Assembly (NCBI RefSeq): GCF_011043625.1
Contig: NZ_JAAKGT010000010.1
Location: 124,001 to 188,000 of the forward strand
Reading direction: 5' to 3'
Origin: Caulobacter sp. 602-2
GTDB taxonomy: Bacteria > Pseudomonadota > Alphaproteobacteria > Caulobacterales > Caulobacteraceae
Length of the DNA: 64,000 nucleotides
Translations under genes and position numbers: made by a program
Notes under the pieces: generated by a model
Database searches by the model: none
What the model was told of the DNA's origin: nothing
The model's input: only the letters and a program-made list of their open reading frames with translations
Part shown: one piece after another, positions 27,035-34,576 of the stretch
Layout: each line of letters starts with the position of its first letter
Numbering within the stretch: the stretch's first letter is position 1

Positions 27035-28198
27035 CTACCCCGAAAACGCCTCGAAATAGCGCCGGATCAGCGCGGTGTAGGCGCCGGCCAGCTGGCGGAC
27101 CTCTTCCACCGGCACGCGCTCGTCGACCTGGTGCATGGTCGAGCCGACGAGGCCGAACTCGACCACCGGGCAGAGGCTGCGGATGAAGCGGGCGTCGCTG
27201 GTGCCGCCGGTGGTCGACAGTTCCGGCACGCGGCCGGTGGCGTCGCCCACGGCGCCGACGATCACGTCGGTGAAGGCGCCCGGCTCGGTCAGGAAGGCCT
27301 CGCCGCTGATCTTGCACAGCGCCTCGACCCGGCCCGAGAAGCCCTCGGCGGCCTCGCGGCACTCGTGCTCGATCCAGGCGGCCAGGTCCTTGCCCTTGTG
27401 GGCCGGGTTGAAGCGGATGTTGACGCGGGCCTTGGCGCTGGCGGGGATGACGTTGGTGGCCGGGTTGCCGACGTCGACCGTGGTGACCTCCAGGTTCGAC
27501 GGCTGGAAGCCGGTATAGCCCTCGTCCAGCACCCGGGCCTGCAGGCGCGAGAGGATGTCGACCATCACCGGGATCGGGTTGGCGGCGCGGTGGGGATAGG
27601 CCACGTGGCCCTGCTTGCCGTCCACCGCGATCCAGGCGTTGATGCTGCCGCGGCGGCCGATCTTGACCATGTCGCCCAGCAGGTTGGCGCTCGTGGGCTC
27701 GCCGACGATGCAGTGGTCGATGATCTCGCCCTCGGCGGCCAGGGCCTCGACGACCTTGACCGTGCCGTCCTCGGCCACGCCTTCCTCGTCGCCGGTGATC
27801 AGGAAGCTGATCGAACCGGGGACTTCCTCGGTGTGGGCCACGGCCGAGACGAAGGCGGCGATGGCCGACTTCATGTCGACCGCGCCGCGGCCGTACAGCA
27901 CGCCGTCCTTGATCTGCGCCTCGAACGGGCCGGCGGTCCAGGCCGCGTCGTCGCCCACCGGCACCACGTCGGTGTGGCCGGCGAAGCAGAGGTTGGGCCG
28001 CGCCGTCCCGCGCTTGGCGTAGAGGTTCTCGATCTCGCCGAACTTCATGCGACGGCACGCAAAGCCCAGGCCTTCCAGCTGGCGCTGCAGCACGTCCATC
28101 GCGCCCTCGTCGGCGGGCGTGACGGAGGGGCGGCGGATCAGGGCCTGGGCGAGCTCGACGGGGTCGATGCTGACGGAAACGGGCGCGGGGCTGGTCAT
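27035..28198 (-). CDS. dapE: Succinyl-diaminopimelate desuccinylase
   Basis: Zinc hydrolase of the lysine/diaminopimelate pathway (387 aa). M20 peptidase motifs are clear: [13 protein letters not shown] (zinc His and Asp), [22 protein letters not shown] (catalytic and zinc Glu) and the C-terminal zinc His in [13 protein letters not shown] chose the ATG at 28198 (MTSPAPVSV) because earlier in-frame starts add a poorly conserved leader; no strong ribosome-binding site is seen. It works two steps after DapD (20.6 kb) and is divergent from the cupin gene. Confidence 0.96.
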   Translation of the reverse strand: MTSPAPVSVSIDPVELAQALIRRPSVTPADEGAMDVLQRQLEGLGFACRRMKFGEIENLYAKRGTARPNLCFAGHTDVVPVGDDAAWTAGPFEAQIKDGVLYGRGAVDMKSAIAAFVSAVAHTEEVPGSISFLITGDEEGVAEDGTVKVVEALAAEGEIIDHCIVGEPTSANLLGDMVKIGRRGSINAWIAVDGKQGHVAYPHRAANPIPVMVDILSRLQARVLDEGYTGFQPSNLEVTTVDVGNPATNVIPASAKARVNIRFNPAHKGKDLAAWIEHECREAAEGFSGRVEALCKISGEAFLTEPGAFTDVIVGAVGDATGRVPELSTTGGTSDARFIRSLCPVVEFGLVGSTMHQVDERVPVEEVRQLAGAYTALIRRYFEAFSG

Positions 28199-28262
28199 GC
28201 TGCAGGCTTTAGGCTTCCCATCGGCGGGACGCAAACCCAGCACGATCCTTTAAAGGCCGACC

Positions 28263-28757
28263 ATGCCCAAGATCGACATCGACCAGGCGCCCACCCGTCA
28301 CGGCACGGCCTATCCGGCGCCCTTCGACCAGCCCTGCCGGGCCCGCAAGCGCTGGAAGCTGGGCGACGCGGCGGGCCTCACGCAGTTCGGGGTCAACCTG
28401 ATGCGGCTGGAGCCGGGAACCTGGTCCAGCCAGCGCCACTGGCACACGGCGGAGGACGAGTTCGTCTGGGTGGTCGAGGGCGAGGTGGTGCTGGTCGAGG
28501 ACCCCCAAGGAGAGAATGGGGGCGAGACGATCCTGCGGGCCGGCGACTGCGCGGGCTTCAAGGCCGGCGTTCCCAACGGCCACCAGATCCAGAACCGCTC
28601 GACCGCGCCCGCCGTGCTGCTGGAGATGGGTTCGCGGCGGCCGGAGGAAGACGGCTGCGACTATCCGGACCTGGACCTCGTCATCCATCCCGGCGAGGAG
28701 ACCTATCGCCATCGCGACGGGACGCCGTACGTGACGGAGAGCGGGCGCAAGCGGTAG
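28263..28757 (+). CDS. Cupin-domain protein
   Basis: Small beta-barrel protein (164 aa). The first cupin motif is SSQRHWHTAEDEFVWVVEGE with metal ligands His, His, Glu, and the second is GDCAGFKAGVPNGHQI with the fourth His. The C-terminal segment (LVIHPGEETYRHRDGTPY) matches a common group of cupins near sugar or amino-acid genes in alphaproteobacteria. Substrate is unknown. It is divergent from dapE with a 64-base gap. Confidence 0.88.
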   Translation: MPKIDIDQAPTRHGTAYPAPFDQPCRARKRWKLGDAAGLTQFGVNLMRLEPGTWSSQRHWHTAEDEFVWVVEGEVVLVEDPQGENGGETILRAGDCAGFKAGVPNGHQIQNRSTAPAVLLEMGSRRPEEDGCDYPDLDLVIHPGEETYRHRDGTPYVTESGRKR

Positions 28758-28775
28758 GGGTGAAGAGGGCGAAAG

Positions 28776-28784
28776 TTATCCACA
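28776..28784 (+). other. Isolated perfect DnaA box
   Basis: TTATCCACA matches the high-affinity DnaA consensus exactly. It stands alone between the cupin stop and a family B repeat. Confidence 0.4.
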
Positions 28785-28801
28785 GCCCTGCCCCTTTCGC
28801 C

Positions 28802-28934
28802 CGTCATTCCCGCCCTTGTGGCGGGAACCCCTCTCGCAGCCGCAAGGGCGGATGGGGCGGATCGCCAGCGATCCGCCGGCGTCTCACGTGCGAGCGAAAC
28901 CAGAGGTTCCCGCCACAAGGGCGGGAATGACGGG
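28802..28934. repeat. Palindromic intergenic repeat, family B copy 2
   Basis: Same ends as the copy at 25808 (CGTCATTCCCGCCCTTGTGG and its inverse) with a middle stem around GGATCGCCAGCGATCC. It fills the 300-base gap after the cupin gene. Confidence 0.9.
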
Positions 28935-29057
28935 AGGCGGGGGACAGGCGGCGTCTATCCCCGCGGCTTCGCACCCCGACGCCAACGAATTCAACGCCCT
29001 AAACGAAAACGCACGTTTCCTATCCGACGCCCTCGAACCGGCCTCATGCTTGTCGGC

Positions 29058-29366
29058 ATGACCAGCGAAACCTCCCGCGCCTGGTGCGCGAAGATCCAGC
29101 AGCGGCTGATGGCGGCGATGGATGAGCTTTGGGCCGCGATGGAGGAGGGCCTCGACCGCGAGGCGTTGCGCAAGGCGTCCGAGAAGGTGCGGCTATTGGG
29201 GCAGATGGCCGGCACGGTGCGCAAGATCGTCCAGGCCCTGCCGCCCGAACGCACGGCAAGGCCGGCGGGCGATTGGCGGCTCCCGACCCTGGAGGCGGAA
29301 ACCGCGTCGCCCCGGCCCGAGCGCAAGATCGACGCCCTGAAGGGCGGCGCGCGGGGGCGGCTGTGA
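29058..29366 (+). CDS. Hypothetical helical protein (102 aa)
   Basis: No family recognised. The first 65 residues form an amphipathic helix bundle or coiled coil (DELWAAMEEGLDREALRKAS, then VRLLGQMAGTVRKIVQAL); the rest is a disordered, charged tail ending in RGRL. Codon use fits its neighbours, which supports a real gene. The start could also be the ATG at 29046; neither has a clear ribosome-binding site. It lies after a family B repeat. Confidence 0.65.
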   Translation: MTSETSRAWCAKIQQRLMAAMDELWAAMEEGLDREALRKASEKVRLLGQMAGTVRKIVQALPPERTARPAGDWRLPTLEAETASPRPERKIDALKGGARGRL

Positions 29367-29485
29367 GCACGGACGCCTCGTCGCGATACCGCCGTTCACC
29401 CGCGCCCTTGCAAGCTCCGCAGACGGAACCATATGTCGGGCACGGGCGCTGAATTTACAGACCCGAAACGGACCAGAAACACGCC

Positions 29486-29623
29486 ATGGCGGCCAAGGCC
29501 CTCATCGCTCTCGCCATCGTCGCGGCCATCGCGGTCGGCCTGCTGCTGCCCATCCCGGGCCGCTCCCACAAGGCCGAGGCGACCCAGTCGCAGATCGAGA
29601 CCATCGACATCAACGGCGGCTGA
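29486..29623 (+). CDS. Small membrane-anchored peptide (45 aa)
   Basis: MAAKALIALAIVAAIAVGLL is a hydrophobic helix or signal anchor, followed by PIPGRSHKAEATQSQIETID and INGG, a short polar tail that should face the periplasm. An imperfect general-stress promoter (GGAAC at 29425-29429, 17-base spacer, CGCT instead of CGTT) ends 36 bases before the ATG. The ribosome-binding site is weak. No family recognised. Confidence 0.6.
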   Translation: MAAKALIALAIVAAIAVGLLLPIPGRSHKAEATQSQIETIDINGG

Positions 29624-29649
29624 CGCCGCCGGCAGGCGCTCCCCATCTT

Positions 29650-29798
29650 CGTCATCCCGGCCCGAGCGTAGCGAAGAGCCGGGACCCAGAGGCGGACGCA
29701 TTGCGCCGGCCACAGCCTGTTCGGAACCGACGTCAGAGCCCAGCCCCCCTGGGTCCCGGGTCTGCGGACCGCTTTGCGGTCCTTCGCCCGGGATGACG
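29650..29798. repeat. Palindromic intergenic repeat, family A copy 3 (longer variant)
   Basis: CGTCATCCCGGCCC and the inverse CCCGGGATGACG end the element; inner GCCGGGACCCAG and CTGGGTCCCGG pair across a longer middle. It lies between the 45-residue peptide gene and a convergent lipoprotein gene. Confidence 0.88.
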
Positions 29799-29818
29799 GG
29801 CGTGGGCGGACTGGGAGT

Positions 29819-30286
29819 CTAAGGCCGCCCCTGCCGGGCCAGGTCCTCGGTCCGCGCCGCGCAGCCCTTGAAGGTCGTCCCGTCCAGCCAGACCTCGGCC
29901 GCGTGGCTGAACACGCGGTCGGACATGCCGTCCGAGCACGGCTGCGGCGTCAGGCGGAAGACCAGGCGATGGCCCTCGACGCCCGCCTCGCCCGGCTGTT
30001 CGGCGTCCCAGACACCCTGCTGACCGTCGATGCGTACGCCGGGATTGGACAGACTGACGGCCCCGCCCTCCATGCGGTCGAGCGTCAGCGCGCCCTCGCG
30101 CACCTTGCCGGCCCAGAAGGGCTCGGTTCCCACCAGATCGAAGTCGCCGGCGTAGTCGGGCCCGGGCGCGACCCCGGCCGGGGCGTCGGCCGGCGCCGAG
30201 GTCGCCCCCTCGGCCGCGCCCAGGGGTCCGTCGCCGCATCCGGCCAGCAACAGGCAGGCGACGACGACGGCGGTGGATCGGATCAT
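29819..30286 (-). CDS. Putative lipoprotein of the COG3650 type
   Basis: Lipoprotein (155 aa). The signal peptide ends in the lipobox LLAGC, and after a Pro/Ala-rich linker the mature domain has the family blocks LVGTEPFWAGKV, WDAEQPG and the paired cysteines CSDGMSD and FKGCAARTE. Such domains are found in small periplasmic proteins of unknown role. It is divergent from the methyltransferase gene (48-base gap) and converges on a family A repeat. Confidence 0.85.
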   Translation of the reverse strand: MIRSTAVVVACLLLAGCGDGPLGAAEGATSAPADAPAGVAPGPDYAGDFDLVGTEPFWAGKVREGALTLDRMEGGAVSLSNPGVRIDGQQGVWDAEQPGEAGVEGHRLVFRLTPQPCSDGMSDRVFSHAAEVWLDGTTFKGCAARTEDLARQGRP

Positions 30287-30334
30287 GCGGGCGCTATCCT
30301 CGAAGCGGCGGCTCAAGCTAATCTGCCCGATACG

Positions 30335-31462
30335 ATGAATCACAACGCCCGCCCCGTCTTCTATGAATTCTTCGCCGGCGGCGGCATGGCCCGCATCGGC
30401 CTCGGCGAAGGCTGGAATTGCGCCTTCGCCAACGATTTCGACCCGGTGAAGGCGCAGACCTATCGCGCCAACTTCGCCGACGCCGACGATCACTTCCACA
30501 CCGGCGACGTCTTCAAGCTGGAGGCGGCCGACCTGCCCGGCCAGGCGGACCTGGCCTGGGCGTCCAGCCCCTGCCAGGACTTCAGCCTGGCCGGCGCGCG
30601 GGCGGGCCTGCACGGCGGACGCTCGTCGGCCTTCTTCGGCTTCTGGCGACTGATCGAGGCGCTGGAGGACGAGGGCCGCGCCCCGACCACCATCGTCATC
30701 GAGAACGTCGTCGGCCTTCTGACCTCGCACCGGGGCGAGGACTTCACCGCCCTGTGCCAGGCCCTGGCCGACCAGGGCTATCGCTTCGGCGCGCTGGAGA
30801 TCGACGCGGCCTGCTTCACCCCGCAGTCGCGGCCGCGCGTGTTCGTGGTCGCCACCCGGGCCGACACGGATGGCCTGACCGGCCAGGGTCCGTTCCACAG
30901 CCGCGCCGTGCGCGAGGCCGCCGCGCGCCTGCCGCAAGCGCTGAAGGACCGCTGGCTGTGGTGGGCCCTGCCCGCCCCGCCGGCCCGCAACACCGATCTT
31001 TCGACCGTGCTCGAGCCCGACGACGCCGTCGAATGGCGCAGCGACGAGGCCACGGCCGCCCTGCTGGAGCTGATGGCCCCGGCCCACCGCGCCTCGGTGG
31101 ACGCCCGCATCGCCTCGGGCGAGCGCGCCGTCGGCGGCGTGTTCCGCCGCATGCGCGGCGGCGAGCAACGGGCCGAGGTGCGCTTCGACGGCGTGGCCGG
31201 CTGCCTGCGCACCCCGCGCGGCGGCTCCTCGCGCCAGACGCTGCTGGTGATCGACAAGGGGACCGTGCGCTCGCGCCTGGTCAGCCCGCGCGAGGGCGCC
31301 CGCCTGATGGGCCTGCCCGACAGCTACGCCCTGCCCAGGAGCGCCACGGCCGGCCTGCACGTGATCGGCGACGGCGTGGCCGCCCCGGCCGTGCGCTGGC
31401 TGGCCGAGCATCTTTTGACTCCGTTGGCTGCCAGGAAAACTGCGGCCCTGGCGGCCGAATAG
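30335..31462 (+). CDS. DNA (cytosine-5-)-methyltransferase
   Basis: C5 DNA methyltransferase (375 aa). Motif I is FYEFFAGGGMARIGL, the catalytic Cys80 is in motif IV SSPCQDFSLAG, motif VI is IVIENVVG, motif VIII is QSRPRVF, and motif X is near the C terminus (HVIGDGVAAPAVRWLAEHL). The target-recognition region spans about residues 225-290. No restriction enzyme gene is beside it, so it looks like an orphan methylase; a Vsr repair enzyme is encoded 2.5 kb downstream. The target sequence cannot be deduced here. Confidence 0.94.
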   Translation: MNHNARPVFYEFFAGGGMARIGLGEGWNCAFANDFDPVKAQTYRANFADADDHFHTGDVFKLEAADLPGQADLAWASSPCQDFSLAGARAGLHGGRSSAFFGFWRLIEALEDEGRAPTTIVIENVVGLLTSHRGEDFTALCQALADQGYRFGALEIDAACFTPQSRPRVFVVATRADTDGLTGQGPFHSRAVREAAARLPQALKDRWLWWALPAPPARNTDLSTVLEPDDAVEWRSDEATAALLELMAPAHRASVDARIASGERAVGGVFRRMRGGEQRAEVRFDGVAGCLRTPRGGSSRQTLLVIDKGTVRSRLVSPREGARLMGLPDSYALPRSATAGLHVIGDGVAAPAVRWLAEHLLTPLAARKTAALAAE

Positions 31463-31540
31463 GTCGCTGACAGGCCAATCCCCACGGCCTAAGGTGGAGA
31501 TCACCCAAGGGTCGAAATTCAAACGCTCCGAGAGATCACC

Positions 31541-32527
31541 ATGGACGACGCTTCCAGCCTGTACGACGCCGCTCGCTTCAAGCGCGCCGGCCGGGGCAAG
31601 ATCTACGACTCCATCATCGACACCGTCGGCGACACGCCGCTGATCCGCCTGCCGCGCCTGTCGGCCGAACTGAAGCCCAAGGGCGAGGTCGTGGCCAAGC
31701 TCGAGTTCTTCAATCCGCTGTCGTCGGTCAAGGACCGCATCGGCGTGGCGATGATCGAATACCTCGAAGCCAAGGGCCTGCTGAAGCCGGGCGGTTCGAT
31801 CGTCGAGCCGACCAGCGGCAACACCGGCATCGCGCTGGCCTTCGTGGCCGCCGCCAAGGGCTACAAGCTGACCCTGGTCATGCCGGAAAGCATGTCGATC
31901 GAGCGCCGCAAGATGCTGCTGCTGCTCGGCGCCAAGCTGGAGCTGACCCCGGCCGAGAAGGGCATGCGCGGCGCCGTGGCCCGCGCCCAGGAGATCGTCG
32001 ACGCCACCCCCGGCGCGGTGATGCCCCAGCAGTTCGAGAACACCGCCAACCCGCTGATCCACCGCGTCTCGACCGCCGAGGAGATCTGGAACGACACCGC
32101 CGGCGCCGTCGACGCCGTGGTCTCGGGCGTGGGCACCGGCGGCACGATCACCGGCGTCGGCCAGGTGCTGAAGGCCCGCAAGCCGGGCCTGAAGATGGTG
32201 GCCGTCGAGCCGGAAGCCAGCGCCGTGCTGTCGGGCGGCCAGCCCGGTCCGCACAAGATCCAGGGCATCGGCGCCGGTTTCGTGCCGGGCATCCTGGACC
32301 GCGGCGTCATCGACGACATCGTCCAGGTCAGCAACGACGACGCCTTCGCCATGGCCCGCAAGGCCGCCTCGACCGAAGGCCTGACCGTCGGCATCAGCTC
32401 GGGCGCGGCCCTGACCGCCGCCTTCGACCTGGCCCTGCGCGACGAATATGCCGGCAAGCTGATCGTGGCGATCATCCCCAGCTTCGCCGAGCGCTACCTG
32501 TCGACGGCGCTGTTCGAGGGCCTGTAG
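31541..32527 (+). CDS. cysK: Cysteine synthase A (O-acetylserine sulfhydrylase)
   Basis: PLP enzyme (328 aa) that makes cysteine from O-acetylserine and sulfide. The PLP Lys lies in [11 protein letters not shown], the substrate loop is [11 protein letters not shown], the PLP phosphate loop is [11 protein letters not shown] and the Ser contacting the PLP ring is in [11 protein letters not shown]. Length matches CysK. It closes the sulfate-assimilation theme set by the sulfate-binding proteins at 14.5-16.8 kb. A family A repeat follows. Confidence 0.96.
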   Translation: MDDASSLYDAARFKRAGRGKIYDSIIDTVGDTPLIRLPRLSAELKPKGEVVAKLEFFNPLSSVKDRIGVAMIEYLEAKGLLKPGGSIVEPTSGNTGIALAFVAAAKGYKLTLVMPESMSIERRKMLLLLGAKLELTPAEKGMRGAVARAQEIVDATPGAVMPQQFENTANPLIHRVSTAEEIWNDTAGAVDAVVSGVGTGGTITGVGQVLKARKPGLKMVAVEPEASAVLSGGQPGPHKIQGIGAGFVPGILDRGVIDDIVQVSNDDAFAMARKAASTEGLTVGISSGAALTAAFDLALRDEYAGKLIVAIIPSFAERYLSTALFEGL

Positions 32528-32555
32528 GCGTTCGACGCCAATCCGCCCCTCCGGC

Positions 32556-32660
32556 CGTCATCCCGGCCGGAGCGAAGCGGAGAGCCGGGACCCCGGGGGC
32601 CGCCGCTTCATCGCTCGCCCCTGGGTCCCGGATAGCCGCTGCGCGGCTTCCGGGATGACG
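32556..32660. repeat. Palindromic intergenic repeat, family A copy 4
   Basis: CGTCATCCCGGCCGGAGCG and the inverse TTCCGGGATGACG enclose GCCGGGACCCC and CTGGGTCCCGG. It lies between cysK and the monooxygenase gene. Confidence 0.9.
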
Positions 32661-32724
32661 AAGGATGGGAACCTGACATGGCGACCGGATCGTCGATCGC
32701 GCGATTGAACGCGCCTCCCCTTCC

Positions 32725-33927
32725 ATGACCAAACTCAAGATCGGCATCGTCGGCTGCGGCGTCGGCGGCATGGCCGCGGCCCTGGCGCTGGCCCGCAAGG
32801 GCTGCGCCGTGACGCTGCTGGAGGCCTTCGAGCAGCCGCGCCCCGTGGGCTCGGGCCTGCTGCTGCAACCGACGGGCCTAGCGGCCTTGCGCGCGCTGCG
32901 GTTGGAGGACGCCGTGCGCGCCGCCGGCGCGCCGGTGCAGGAACTGATCGGCCACGACAGCCACGGCCGCCGGGTGATGGCCCTGGACTATGCCGACTGG
33001 CGGCCCGGCGCGCACGGCGTGGGCATCCACCGCGCGGCGCTGTTCGACGCCCTGCACGCGCCCCTGGCCCCGGCCGGGGTCGAGGTCGTCACCGGCGCTC
33101 GGATCACCCGGCTGGAAGACGCCGCAAGGCCGGTGCTGCACGACGAGGCGGGGCGATCCTTCGGTCCCTTCGACATCGTGCTGGTGGCCGACGGCTCGGC
33201 CTCGACCCTGCGCGGGGCGCTGAAGCCCCGGGCCCGCGCCCCGGTCTATCCGTGGGGCGCGGTGTGGACCAACATCGCCGATCCCGACGACCGCTTCGCC
33301 GGCGCCCTGCGACAGGTCTATCACCGGGCCGAGGTGATGTGCGGCGCCCTGCCGGTGGGCCTGGGGCCGGACGGAGAGGAGAACTGCACGGCGGTGTTCT
33401 GGTCGGTGCCCGTGGCCGACATGGACGCCTTCCTGGCCGGCGACTTCGCCCGCTGGCGCGACCAGCGCCTGGCGCCGCTGTGGCCGGGTCTGGCGCAGGC
33501 CCTGGCCGGCAGGAACGACTGGGCCGGCTTCTCCCGGGCGATCTATCGCGACGTGTCGGTAGGCCGCTGGGACGTCGGGGCCTGCGCTCTGATCGGCGAC
33601 GCCGCCCACGGCACCAGCCCGCAGCTGGGGCAGGGCGCGAACCTGGCCCTGATGGACGCCGCCGAGCTGGCCGAGCGGCTGGCGGCGACGCCCTCGCCCG
33701 CCGCCCTCAAGGGCTGGCAGGCCGACCGGCGCCGGCATGTGGGCCTCTACCAGCTGGCTTCCAAGGCGCTGACGCCGCTGTTCCAGTCGCGCGGCTGGTT
33801 CTGGCCGGCTGTCCGCACCTTCGGGTTCACGCCGATGTCGCGCCTGCCGGGGATCAAGCAGCTGGGCGTGCTGCTGCTGACCGGCACGCTGCGACTGGGC
33901 CGTTTTCCGCGCATCACGCGGCCCTGA
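32725..33927 (+). CDS. FAD-dependent aromatic-type monooxygenase
   Basis: Group A flavoprotein hydroxylase (400 aa). The N-terminal dinucleotide fold is IVGCGVGGMAAALALARKG, the middle motif DIVLVADGSAST fits the DG motif, and GDAAHGTSPQLGQGANLALM is the FAD/ribityl GD motif. It resembles salicylate- and UbiH-like hydroxylases; the substrate cannot be assigned. The last 50 residues form a hydrophobic/basic tail. vsr follows after 7 bases, so they may be co-transcribed, although no functional link is obvious. Confidence 0.9.
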   Translation: MTKLKIGIVGCGVGGMAAALALARKGCAVTLLEAFEQPRPVGSGLLLQPTGLAALRALRLEDAVRAAGAPVQELIGHDSHGRRVMALDYADWRPGAHGVGIHRAALFDALHAPLAPAGVEVVTGARITRLEDAARPVLHDEAGRSFGPFDIVLVADGSASTLRGALKPRARAPVYPWGAVWTNIADPDDRFAGALRQVYHRAEVMCGALPVGLGPDGEENCTAVFWSVPVADMDAFLAGDFARWRDQRLAPLWPGLAQALAGRNDWAGFSRAIYRDVSVGRWDVGACALIGDAAHGTSPQLGQGANLALMDAAELAERLAATPSPAALKGWQADRRRHVGLYQLASKALTPLFQSRGWFWPAVRTFGFTPMSRLPGIKQLGVLLLTGTLRLGRFPRITRP

Positions 33928-33934
33928 GCGCGCC

Positions 33935-34354
33935 ATGACCGACGTCTTCGACCCCGCCAAGCGCTCGGCCGTCATGGCCAGGGTCAAGAGCAAGGACACC
34001 ACGCCGGAAAAGACCCTGCGACGCCTGCTGACGGGCCTGGGCGCGCGCTACCGCCTGCACCGCAAGGACCTGCCCGGTTCGCCCGACGTGGTGATGCCGG
34101 GCCGCAGGCTGGCGTTCTTCGTCCACGGCTGCTTCTGGCACGGCCACGACTGCAAGCGGGGCGCGCGCGTGCCCCAGGCCAATCGCGACTACTGGCTGGC
34201 CAAGGTGGCCCGGAACAAGGCCCGGGACGAGCGCAACGAGGCCGCCCTCGCGGCGGCCGGCTGGCGGGTCGAGACGATCTGGGAATGCCAGATGAAGGAC
34301 GAGGCGGCGCTGGTGGAGCGCTTGAAGGAAAACCTCTCTCTTGGGGAGGGGTGA
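33935..34354 (+). CDS. vsr: Very short patch repair endonuclease
   Basis: Nicks beside T:G mismatches that arise from deamination of 5-methylcytosine (139 aa). Family blocks are RSAVMARVKSKDTTPEKTLR, the zinc and active-site region FFVHGCFWHGHDC and NRDYWLAKVARNKARD, and WECQMKD near the end. It should protect the targets of the C5 methyltransferase 2.5 kb upstream. The final residues (NLSLGEG) are encoded by a palindrome-like CCTCTCTCTTGGGGAGGGG, which suggests that a repeat fragment reshaped the 3' end. Confidence 0.96.
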   Translation: MTDVFDPAKRSAVMARVKSKDTTPEKTLRRLLTGLGARYRLHRKDLPGSPDVVMPGRRLAFFVHGCFWHGHDCKRGARVPQANRDYWLAKVARNKARDERNEAALAAAGWRVETIWECQMKDEAALVERLKENLSLGEG

Positions 34355-34369
34355 ATTTTTGGGCCCCTA

Positions 34370-34576
34370 GGGTCTGGACTCAATTGGCGTGCAAAGAAAC
34401 GTGTCTTCCCGGCCGGAGGAGCGCGTCAGCGATCCGTAGAGCCGGGATCTCCCACGTTGGCAGGTTCGGAAACTGTGGGAGATCCCGGCGCTCCGCTGCG
34501 CTGCGGCCGGGATGACAACTGCTATAGGCTATTGAAACAGATAACCCATTGCCCTCGGCCAATTGAGTACCGACCC
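34370..34576. mobile_element. MITE-like element with 20-bp terminal inverted repeats
   Basis: The left end TAGGGTCTGGACTCAATTGG (34368-34387) and the reverse complement of 34559-34578 (TAGGGTCGGTACTCAATTGG) match at 18 of 20 positions. Counting TA as the target duplication, the element is 207 bp, bounded by TA on each side as in IS630/Tc1-type insertions. A family A palindrome is nested inside. It has no coding capacity. The right TA forms part of the stop codon of the neighbouring histidine kinase gene. Confidence 0.7.
34402..34516. repeat. Palindromic intergenic repeat, family A copy 5 (inside the MITE-like element)
   Basis: TGTCTTCCCGGCCGGAGGA and the inverse GCGGCCGGGATGACA enclose GCCGGGATCTCCCAC and GTGGGAGATCCCGGC. 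Closest to the copy at 16768. Confidence 0.88.

Noticed and set aside
28776..28784. Replication origin
   Set aside because: A single DnaA box without an AT-rich unwinding region or further boxes is not enough.
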